From an uncultured Bacteroidales bacterium (GTDB lineage Bacteria; Bacteroidota; Bacteroidia; Bacteroidales; UBA932), in the NCBI GenBank assembly GCA_946614205.1, contig CAMOGR010000205.1:1-15236 (forward strand): a stretch of 15,236 bases of DNA, given 5' to 3'. Positions 1 through 6,002 of the stretch are shown here, in pieces. Numbering within the stretch: position 1 is the stretch's first letter; each line of letters starts with the position of its first letter. A program made the position numbers and the translations under genes. The notes under the pieces are model-generated. The model had not been told where the DNA came from and made no database searches. It worked only from the letters and a program-made list of their open reading frames with translations.

Positions 1-40
1 GCGGCAAGAATGAATAACTTCCTCATATAAAATATCTTAT

Positions 41-439
41 TTATGCCAAATCTCCGAGGTCGGCGTCGTCCCATGAGCCGAACCAGTCTCCCATCTTGTT
101 CTTTGCCTTGGATTTGATTTCCGGGGTGATGGCCGTGGCTACGTAGGCGACGGCCGCCACCAGAGCCCCCCAGTCATCTACCGTGCCCGCGCCGGGAATC
201 AAATCCGGCAGGAAGTCGAAAGGCAGGATAAAATAGCCGAGCGCACCTGCTATGGTCGCCTTGTATCTGGCCGGCGTCTTGGGATCGATCAGGGTAAAGT
301 ACAGGACCAATGCATAATATACGGTCTTCCGGCCAGCCCTGCGGGCGAACTTGCCGATTTTTTTGAAAAGACTCTTTTCCGAGTAGTTCGCGTCGTACCG
401 CTCTAGGTCGGCGGCCGTCAGTGATTTCTTGCTTCGCAT
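41..439 (-). CDS. YkvA/DUF1232 family small membrane-associated protein
   Basis: A 132-residue protein with the hallmark of the YkvA/DUF1232 family: a hydrophobic stretch (about residues 41-105) containing ALGYFILPFDFLPDLIPG at residues 66-83, followed by a VDDWGAL segment at 87-93. The N-terminus (1-40) is basic and the C-terminus (114-130) is rich in Trp, Asp and Gly. There is no cleavable signal, and the hydrophobic part could span or lie in the inner membrane. The function of the family is not established. The ATG at 439 is the first reasonable start and gives the usual family length. It lies 52 bases downstream of the stop of the small lipoprotein gene on the same strand, so the two may be co-transcribed, although no link in function is evident. 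The stop is TAA at 41-43. Family call is confident; role unknown. Confidence 0.88.
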   Translation of the reverse strand: MRSKKSLTAADLERYDANYSEKSLFKKIGKFARRAGRKTVYYALVLYFTLIDPKTPARYKATIAGALGYFILPFDFLPDLIPGAGTVDDWGALVAAVAYVATAITPEIKSKAKNKMGDWFGSWDDADLGDLA

Positions 440-491
440 GATGCAAAAAAGTATACGGTTAAAGTACGCCGGTTATTTTGATGCCGTCCGT

Positions 492-893
492 CTATTTCAT
501 GCCGTCCCAGGTGGCCTTGCCGGTCGTCGGGGCTTCATTCACTATAAGCGGACGCCACAGGGCTACACCGAACTGAACCGTGGTGCGGATGTAGTAGTCT
601 TTGCCAGGCTCGATGTCGAGGACGATGCCCTCGCGGCTTTCGGTCTTGCCCCATATCTCGTAAGTACCAGGCTTGTCGACTTTTACGATAGCCTTGTTGC
701 GGTTCTTGGAGCGGAACACTACCTGGTCGCCAAGATAGACGTTGTAGGGGGCCTGCACATAACCTGCGGGACGGTAGAAATAGAGCACTGCATAGTCAGG
801 ATGAACCTCGGGAACCGACTGCATGGTCACTTTCGGAGAGCAGGCGCAGAGCATGAAGAGACCTGCGGCAATAAGGACAAGTATCTTTTTCAT
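492..893 (-). CDS. Small lipoprotein, DUF2846-like
   Basis: A 133-residue predicted lipoprotein. It begins with a basic-hydrophobic signal (MKKILVLIAAGLFML) and a lipobox ending at Cys18 (L-C-A-C; Cys16 is a less likely alternative). The mature part has AVLYFYRP (35-42), YNVYLGD (50-56) and a PGTYEIWGKTE segment (75-85), followed by EPGKDYYIR (95-103). This is the pattern of DUF2846-type beta-rich lipoproteins, where a YxYRP strand is followed by an 'xVYLGD' strand and a PGKxYY turn. Their role is unknown; the mature protein would sit on a periplasmic or outer-membrane leaflet. The ATG at 893 lies 7 bases from a TATATTTG promoter-like motif on the same strand. The plus-strand reading frame running over this gene is a shadow. 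Lipoprotein nature is sure; the DUF assignment is by motif recall. Confidence 0.82.
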   Translation of the reverse strand: MKKILVLIAAGLFMLCACSPKVTMQSVPEVHPDYAVLYFYRPAGYVQAPYNVYLGDQVVFRSKNRNKAIVKVDKPGTYEIWGKTESREGIVLDIEPGKDYYIRTTVQFGVALWRPLIVNEAPTTGKATWDGMK

Positions 894-900
894 TATGTTG

Positions 901-908
901 CAAATATA
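901..908 (-). promoter_or_regulatory. Bacteroidetes -7 promoter-like element for the small lipoprotein
   Basis: On the minus strand this reads TATATTTG, an exact match to the TAnnTTTG -7 consensus of Bacteroidetes primary sigma promoters. It lies 7 bases upstream of the ATG at 893, within an AT-rich divergent spacer. I see no clear TTTG -33 box 19-21 bases upstream. If used, the transcript would have almost no leader, which lowers confidence. Confidence 0.42.
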
Positions 909-928
909 GTAATTTATAGATTAATAAC

Positions 929-936
929 TACCTTTG
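929..936 (+). promoter_or_regulatory. Bacteroidetes -7 promoter-like element for the plus-strand gene pair
   Basis: TACCTTTG fits TAnnTTTG and sits 8 bases upstream of the ATG at 945. A TGTTG at 896-900 is too far away (28 bases) to be a standard -33 box. Together with the minus-strand element at 901-908 it would make this 51-base spacer a compact divergent promoter. The motif is short and could occur by chance. Confidence 0.33.
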
Positions 937-944
937 CCTCAGAG

Positions 945-1613
945 ATGAACGTAAAGACTACCTTGCTTGCGCTACTGGTGCTGCTCGTCGGCGGGCAGGA
1001 CGTCCACGGTTCCGGGAATATCCCCGGCGCCTGGTACTCTGTCTGGCGGTCTTTCGGAGTCGACCCGTACCTTGCCGAGTCGGTGGTGTGGCCGGAGAGG
1101 CAGCGGCACGACTACCTGCGTGACGCCCTTGAAAACGCCGCCGACCGTAGCACGTACGTATTGTTCGCTGACGGCTTCGACTTCTCCATAGGCGTTTTCC
1201 AGATGAAGCCGTCGTTTGTGGAAAAACTTGAGAAAGCCTGGATGGACAGCGGTCTTGCCGAACGGTTCGACGTTCACTTCGACGTTTCGCCCACACCTGC
1301 GGCCCGCAGCGCCCGCCTCGCACGCATGCAGTCCGAGGAATGGCAGGCCGTCTACATCGCCGTCTTCCTGCACCAGCTGTCCTTCTCCTACGACACCGAA
1401 GGGCTCACGCAAGAAAATCTCGTGAAGCTGGCGGCCACCGCATACAACCGCGGCTGCGAATGGACCCCAAGGGGTTCCGGAGACGTGGAGGGACTGCTCG
1501 CCCTTTCAGGCATCGAGAGTTTCCCCCGCATAATCATCCCCCGGCCCGGTCAGCGCCGCTACAGCTACGCCGCCCTTGCCTGGGAACGCTACAAATCCTT
1601 GTTGTCGCTATAG
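945..1613 (+). CDS. Secreted protein with a putative divergent lysozyme/transglycosylase-like fold
   Basis: A 222-residue protein starting with a signal peptide (MNVKTTLLALLVLLVGG, cleavage near residue 22; no lipobox). The core has three patches in the order expected for soluble lytic transglycosylases: an acidic patch LAESVVWPE (43-51, candidate catalytic Glu45 or Glu51), SIGVFQMKPSF (81-91, resembling the S-x-G-L-x-Q-x-x-P motif) and LAATAYNRG (162-170, resembling AAYNxG). These suggest peptidoglycan cleavage or binding in the periplasm, but the fit is only partial and activity is uncertain. The reading frame extends upstream to 429, but that part is antisense to the lipoprotein gene. The ATG at 945 is the start that yields a proper signal peptide. 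The next gene begins one base after this stop, which implies translational coupling. Alternative: a Bacteroidales protein of unknown function with the same fold but another ligand. Confidence 0.8.
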   Translation: MNVKTTLLALLVLLVGGQDVHGSGNIPGAWYSVWRSFGVDPYLAESVVWPERQRHDYLRDALENAADRSTYVLFADGFDFSIGVFQMKPSFVEKLEKAWMDSGLAERFDVHFDVSPTPAARSARLARMQSEEWQAVYIAVFLHQLSFSYDTEGLTQENLVKLAATAYNRGCEWTPRGSGDVEGLLALSGIESFPRIIIPRPGQRRYSYAALAWERYKSLLSL

Positions 1614-1614
1614 G

Positions 1615-3195
1615 GTGCTCGCCAGACGTCATATCGCCTTCCTGCTGATAGTCACCGGCTTGCTCTCTGTCGCCTGCCGCTCCGACGCCGTCGTGGAGGT
1701 CCCGCAGCGGCTGTACCGGGTGAGAATGCTCGCTTCGAGCGTTGAAGTCGGATCGGACGGCACGGCGGTAATTCCCTTCGAGGCCGACTGCCCCGCTGAC
1801 GCGCTGCCGCAAGTGCGACTGCTGCAGCGCGACGGCATGGAGCCGGAGGCGTTTTCCCTGCGGGGAATATCCGAAGCAGGACCGGGACGCTACCTGGCAG
1901 GCATCTGCGATTCCGGCACTCTCGAAGCGTATTCGCTGGAAGTCTGCCTGAGTTTCGAAGACGCCGGCGGTCAGCAGCTCAGCGCCACGCCCGAATACGT
2001 TTGCGTCAACTGCGGTCCCCCGTCGTTCGGCCCGGGTGTGGACACCGGCCTCCCGGTGATTTATATCGATACCGCCGACGGCCAGGCGCCCCGGCACAAG
2101 GAGCTTGAAGCCCAGGCCCGTATAAGCGTCAGGGGCGCCGGAGGATTTGCTTCCATGGCCCCGGCGAGCTGCGTAATCGGGGGCCGCGGCAACATCTCAT
2201 GGAACTGGCCCAAGAAGCCCTGGGAACTGCGATTCCGCGACGACGTCCCCCTTTTGGGCATGGACGCGCATCACAGCTGGGTGTTGCTTGCGAATTTCGG
2301 CGACCGCACGCTGATGCGCAATCTGGTGTCGATGAAAGTCTCGTCGCTCACCTCGCTCGACTGGACTCCCAGCTGCGTGCCGGTTGAGCTTGTGCTTAAC
2401 GGCTCGCATATGGGCAGTTACCTGCTCATTGAAAAGATTGACGTATGCGCCGGCAGGGTCAACTTGTCGCCGGATGGCGGATGCCTGCTGGAGCTGGACT
2501 TCCACCTCGACAACGCGCTGCAGTGGGTCGACCCGCACGGATTCAGCCGGCTGGGTTTCGGTATTCCCTTTGCCGTGAGGTATCCGTCTGCGGGTGACGC
2601 TTCCGAGGAGCGGCTCTCCGAAATACGGAACTACGTTTACGATGCGGCAGCGGCGCTTTATTCCGATTCTTTCACCGACCCTGTGAAGGGCTATGCAGGG
2701 TGGCTCGACGTAGATTCCTTTGTCGACTACTGGATTGTATATGAGGCGCTTGGCAACTACGAACTGGGGAACCCGGGAAGCGTTTACATGCATAGGGACG
2801 CCGGAGGCCGGCTACGCGCCGGTCCCTGCTGGGACTTCGACTGGGTGCTCAGCCGCACCGGCACCGACATTCAGGCGCTTGCCGGCACCCTCAACACGGC
2901 TGCCATCTGGTATGAGCGCCTGTTCAGGGACCCTGCTTTCGCAGAAAAGGTACGTGTACGTTTCTCACAGCTCCGGCCCTCGCTTGAAGGGGTGGCGGAG
3001 TATATCGATTCGTGCGCTTCCCTGCTCGAGCGTTCGGCCGAGCTTAATTTCATGCTCTGGGACCCCGCCCAGGACCGCTGGAGCAACAACGGGCTTCTCA
3101 TAAACGGCGACGAGAACCTTGAGTTCGGGGACGCCGTCGCCCGCCTGCGGGAGGTCTGGCTGGACAGGCTCGAGCTGATTGGCAAGCTGTTGTAA
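1615..3195 (+). CDS. CotH-kinase-like lipoprotein
   Basis: A 526-residue protein when started at the GTG at 1615, which gives MLARRHIAFLLIVTGLLSVAC with a lipobox at Cys21. A TTG start at 1576 would put a non-signal stretch in front and overlap the previous gene, so GTG is preferred. Residues 22-165 form a beta-rich N-terminal region. The CotH domain follows: RGNISWNWPKKPWELRF (191-207), LLGMDAHHSWVLLANFGDRT (213-232), MRNL (234-237), GSYLLIEKIDV (267-277) and GPCWDFDWVLS (403-413), whose Asp residues are candidates for metal/ATP chemistry. Bacillus CotH phosphorylates spore-coat proteins; this organism group does not sporulate, so the target here is unknown and probably extracytoplasmic. A single base separates it from the upstream stop. 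Nothing indicates truncation. Family call is firm; kinase activity is inferred. Confidence 0.9.
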   Translation: MLARRHIAFLLIVTGLLSVACRSDAVVEVPQRLYRVRMLASSVEVGSDGTAVIPFEADCPADALPQVRLLQRDGMEPEAFSLRGISEAGPGRYLAGICDSGTLEAYSLEVCLSFEDAGGQQLSATPEYVCVNCGPPSFGPGVDTGLPVIYIDTADGQAPRHKELEAQARISVRGAGGFASMAPASCVIGGRGNISWNWPKKPWELRFRDDVPLLGMDAHHSWVLLANFGDRTLMRNLVSMKVSSLTSLDWTPSCVPVELVLNGSHMGSYLLIEKIDVCAGRVNLSPDGGCLLELDFHLDNALQWVDPHGFSRLGFGIPFAVRYPSAGDASEERLSEIRNYVYDAAAALYSDSFTDPVKGYAGWLDVDSFVDYWIVYEALGNYELGNPGSVYMHRDAGGRLRAGPCWDFDWVLSRTGTDIQALAGTLNTAAIWYERLFRDPAFAEKVRVRFSQLRPSLEGVAEYIDSCASLLERSAELNFMLWDPAQDRWSNNGLLINGDENLEFGDAVARLREVWLDRLELIGKLL

Positions 3196-3408
3196 GTGCC
3201 TGAGAAATCTCGATTTAATGCTGTCCTGAACCTTTTACCCCGGCTATGCTGAAGCCAAACACAGGCATGGAGCTCGGAGCACAGCGGCTGGAACTCAGAG
3301 CGCGGAGAGTAGTGTTCGCCGCTGGGGCTGACGACATCTAAGAGGTTCATGCCAGGCACGGACACGCAGCGTAAAATGTAAGTTTCTCTAGCTCAGCTCT
3401 TTACAGAT

Positions 3409-3440
3409 AATAACCCGGGCGGATTTGCCCAGGTTATTTT
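3409..3440 (+). terminator. Terminator-like hairpin downstream of the CotH-like gene
   Basis: Left arm AATAACCCGGGC (3409-3420), six-base loop (3421-3426), right arm GCCCAGGTTATT (3427-3438): 11 paired bases with one C-A mismatch. On the plus strand it runs on into TTATATAATATA rather than a perfect U tract. It lies about 210 bases after the CotH stop codon and is the best candidate end for that transcript. Confidence 0.6.
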
Positions 3441-3589
3441 ATATAATATACTGAAATTAAGCAACTTATATTTCACGGCTTTACATGGACCTGCGCTCCG
3501 GGATAACACGAAGCCAGAAGCAGGAATTTCGCTTTCACATAATCCGTCAAAGAATTACGCAGGATATCCGTCGTCCCGGGATGTTGCTA

Positions 3590-3624
3590 AACACAAAACT
3601 TCCCGGAGGGGTGTTCCGGGAAGT
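3590..3624 (-). terminator. Rho-independent-type terminator of the SusCD/fimbrillin-like operon
   Basis: A perfect 9-bp inverted repeat, ACTTCCCGG (3598-3606) and CCGGGAAGT (3616-3624), with a 9-base loop. On the minus strand it starts 8 bases after the stop codon of the last lipoprotein gene (stop at 3633-3635) and is followed by TTTTGTGTTT (3597 down to about 3590). Position, stem strength and T-rich tail all fit an intrinsic terminator. Confidence 0.8.
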
Positions 3625-3632
3625 GATAAAAG

Positions 3633-5828
3633 TTAATCTGCAGTAAAGCTTATTGTAGGATTACCAAGCATTCGATTGGTTCCTCCACTGTTATTGGCCA
3701 AATCTTTGGCGCCACCGCATCTTTGCTTGGAAACAACTACTGCCCGTATCTTAAGGGTTTTAAACGCATCCATCGCTTCCGCATGGAAGGAGGCATTAAC
3801 ATCTTCAACTACGTTATTTCCGTCCAGAGAATATGTGCAGTTTACCATAGTACTACTGTCTGTATTGTCTGGAACTGAAAGATTTGCTTCAATCGAAACA
3901 GGACTATCCCAATTATCATCAAAAGTATATTCCAATCTGAAATGCTTAGGCCCAGCCGTAGAAGCTGCCATTTTGTATGAAATCGTATATGTACCTGCGT
4001 TATTCTTCACATTTGGTATATCAAACTCCCAATAGGAACCCAGACCCATGCAGTAATGAAGAATAAAATACTCGCCTTCGGGACACCATGTTTCAGTTTC
4101 ATTTGGCAAACGGTAAGTCGGATCGTTGCCACCACTACCATTAGCCGTGGAAGTAACTATAATCTTTCCCTGATGGTCATCTGAATATACGTATGAACCG
4201 CTAAAGCTCTTATCTACGAGACTATAGTCTGAAGCTGCCACCCATGAAGATGAAGGGGCGGGGAAATTCCAAATAACAGGAAATTCAGCAGGACTAGGCG
4301 CAGCTTCGGTGACTTTGATATTATCGATGAACCACCTCATTTTAGAGCCGTCATTGGGACTTAAATTGACCAAATTAGGACGGATGATAATTCTGGATGC
4401 ACTGGTCAGGCCTGACAGGACCAGACTTTTAGTTTCCCAGTATAGAGTTTTTGTTTGAGTGAAAGAATCACTGACGCTTTTCCCGGAATCGGAACATGTT
4501 CCGCCACCGGTCACTTCGATGACGAATTCCTGATTCGCATCCTGTACACTCCAATCAAATGATAGAGTGACATTCTTGCGAGCTCCAAAATCAATGGCAG
4601 GTAACTGTATTCCTGAATGGTATCCCGTTCTACCGAATTTCAAGTAGTTCTCCTGAGCGTACATCACCTTTTCTTCTTTATTTATATCAGAATAGTAAAG
4701 CCCTGTGAATGCATCGCCAACCGAATCGGTGTTGCTGCTGACGTTCCAGATATTTGGCTGCTGATAAGGTTTTGCCGCAGATGTTGACGTTGAACGTGTC
4801 GCTACAGGGTCAAGGTTATACGAGTTCAAGGTGTAAGCATTACCATAAACTACATCTCCCTTGAGGACATCCCAATACTTGTAAATCCAGTCAAAATTAT
4901 CCTGGAAGTAAACAAAAGTACTTTGGCAAGTGCTGTCAAGGGTAATCTTAATCTTGGTTACCTTACCGCTTGAGAGTTCCATTCCCGAAGCTGCCGTGAT
5001 AGTCTTGGTGATTTCGTGGTTGGTCGTAAGGACAGTGACATTAAGCCCGCTTGTAAGGGTCACGGGATTGACCACCATATAAATGGACCTGCCAAATTCC
5101 AAAGGGTCTTCAGTGAAGTCAGCTGTAACATGATTCTTTCCGAGTCCGTCTGCAACTGTAAACTTCTGGTTTTCAAAATCGTAACGTACGACTCCGGACA
5201 GAATATCGCTCCCGGCAGATTCGAGCTTGAGGGACTTGATACTCTCGCCTGTAAGGCCAAGGTTGTCAGCAAGATCAATCCTCAGTACTGCACCGATACG
5301 GCGGAACTGCATGTCGTCAACAGTCACTGAGCTTCCCGAAAGCGCAACCGTCTTAGGTACACCGGCGAGCAGGTCGGCTTTAGGGTCGAATGTGTTGATA
5401 TCCGGGAACTGAATATAGGGAATCTCGAGATCGACTTTCTTACCTTCCTGTGTAGCATAAAAAGCCCTTGCGGGATAGAAAGCATAAACGGTATAGTCTC
5501 CGGGGTCGGCTGTCACGGTACCAGTGAATGAAGCAGTTTCACCTGCGACACTATTGGTCAGTTCTGCATTCACGGCGGTAGCACCGGCAGAAAAACCATT
5601 GACAAAAACCCCAAGCTTATCACCTTCTCCCCACGCGGGCACATAATTTGAACCGTCTATCGAAACGGAAGTCTTAGTGCCCGGTGCGGGAGCATTTATG
5701 GTGAGTTCAATGGTGCCGGGTGCAGTCTGTTCCTGCCCGGACACGGGTGTCTCTTCAAGCTCTTTCTTACAAGAATTCAAGCAAGCAGCGCCGATGAGAG
5801 CCGCGGTAAAAAGAAAAAACTTTTTCAT
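3633..5828 (-). CDS. Fimbrillin-like multidomain surface lipoprotein (third of three)
   Basis: A 731-residue lipoprotein: signal MKKFFLFTAALIGAACLNSC with lipobox Cys20. Residues 38-298 match the fimbrillin (Mfa-like) domain pattern: TKTSV (51-55), AWGEGDKLGVFV (65-76) and YTVYAFYP (112-119). Residues 303-508 look like a beta-sandwich, opening with YFQDNFDW (307-314) and closing with RWFIDNIKVTEA (498-509). Residues 514-731 form a module starting EFPVIWNF (515-522), with YWEFDIPNV (599-607), AGTYTISY (611-618), GPKHFRLEY (626-634) and a final TNRMLGNPTISFTAD. This module recurs at the end of the BACON protein encoded at 10730-13108. The start at 5828 is chosen because the upstream extension adds a non-signal stretch overlapping the small ORF at 5839-5997. 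It is the last operon gene, 8 bases before a terminator. The C-terminal half is clearly poorer in GC than the rest of the operon. The likely role is surface binding or adhesion; the ligand is unknown. Confidence 0.87.
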   Translation of the reverse strand: MKKFFLFTAALIGAACLNSCKKELEETPVSGQEQTAPGTIELTINAPAPGTKTSVSIDGSNYVPAWGEGDKLGVFVNGFSAGATAVNAELTNSVAGETASFTGTVTADPGDYTVYAFYPARAFYATQEGKKVDLEIPYIQFPDINTFDPKADLLAGVPKTVALSGSSVTVDDMQFRRIGAVLRIDLADNLGLTGESIKSLKLESAGSDILSGVVRYDFENQKFTVADGLGKNHVTADFTEDPLEFGRSIYMVVNPVTLTSGLNVTVLTTNHEITKTITAASGMELSSGKVTKIKITLDSTCQSTFVYFQDNFDWIYKYWDVLKGDVVYGNAYTLNSYNLDPVATRSTSTSAAKPYQQPNIWNVSSNTDSVGDAFTGLYYSDINKEEKVMYAQENYLKFGRTGYHSGIQLPAIDFGARKNVTLSFDWSVQDANQEFVIEVTGGGTCSDSGKSVSDSFTQTKTLYWETKSLVLSGLTSASRIIIRPNLVNLSPNDGSKMRWFIDNIKVTEAAPSPAEFPVIWNFPAPSSSWVAASDYSLVDKSFSGSYVYSDDHQGKIIVTSTANGSGGNDPTYRLPNETETWCPEGEYFILHYCMGLGSYWEFDIPNVKNNAGTYTISYKMAASTAGPKHFRLEYTFDDNWDSPVSIEANLSVPDNTDSSTMVNCTYSLDGNNVVEDVNASFHAEAMDAFKTLKIRAVVVSKQRCGGAKDLANNSGGTNRMLGNPTISFTAD

Positions 5829-5838
5829 GGCAGACTCA

Positions 5839-5997
5839 TTAAAAACTATAATCATACTCATCGGCGCTGGCGTTGCCTCTCAGCACACCGGCCTTACCAG
5901 ACTCTCCGGCGGAACCGGGAGCTATTTGCATGTACCCCCCCCCAGCAGCAATCGTAATGCACTGGAGGACAGGGACTTCGTAATCTAATTTCTTCAT
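5839..5997 (-). CDS. Small 52-residue protein upstream of the third fimbrillin-like lipoprotein
   Basis: An uninterrupted 53-codon frame from the ATG at 5997 to the TAA at 5839-5841. It begins MKKLDYEVPVLQCITIAAGG, then has GYMQIAPGSAGESGKAG, LRGN and an acidic/aromatic tail ending DEYDYSF. It lies 5 bases after the preceding lipoprotein stop and 10 bases before the next lipoprotein start, so it fills the gap between them. It has no cleavable signal peptide; residues 12-20 are only mildly hydrophobic. Support for reality comes from two similar small ORFs in the same position in front of the other two fimbrillin-like genes. It contains a run of nine G in codons 19-21. Function unknown. It could be a small protein partner, a peptide precursor, or a translational coupler. 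Confidence 0.68.
   Translation of the reverse strand: MKKLDYEVPVLQCITIAAGGGYMQIAPGSAGESGKAGVLRGNASADEYDYSF
5935..5943 (-). repeat. G9 homopolymer tract inside a small ORF
   Basis: Nine C on the plus strand, nine G on the coding (minus) strand, forming three consecutive GGG glycine codons of the small ORF at 5839-5997. As given the frame is open. A gain or loss of one base would shift it. Such tracts are prone to slippage in cells and also to sequencing error. Confidence 0.9.
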
Positions 5998-6002
5998 ATC
6001 TT

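Larger units (their letters stand above)
3196..3632. other. Convergent intergenic region without a recognisable gene
   Basis: 437 bases between the CotH-like gene (plus) and the last gene of the operon (minus). It holds two terminator-like hairpins (3409-3438 and 3598-3624). Between 3196 and 3408 there is only a 31-codon plus-strand ORF (3246-3341) and minus-strand frames antisense to the CotH gene end; none looks like a real protein. From 3439 to 3597 the DNA is mixed in composition, and I see no RNA gene, insertion-sequence end or clear repeat. Confidence 0.6.

Noticed and set aside
429..944. Upstream extension of the plus-strand reading frame in front of the 222-residue secreted protein.
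   Set aside because: It runs antisense over the clear small lipoprotein gene, and the signal peptide only begins at the ATG at 945.
3246..3341. 31-codon plus-strand ORF (begins MLKPNTGMELG) after the CotH gene.
   Set aside because: Too short, no similarity recognised, no repeated context as for the three small ORFs in the operon; cannot be told from chance.
2871..3365. 164-codon minus-strand frame overlapping the end of the CotH gene.
   Set aside because: Mostly antisense to well-supported CotH coding sequence and without recognisable features; considered and dropped as a pseudogene remnant.
3387..3440. tRNA-like string TAGCTCAGCT followed by a GC-rich stem.
   Set aside because: No acceptor stem, anticodon arm or T-arm GGTTCGA follows; the stem is better explained as the terminator-like hairpin at 3409-3438.
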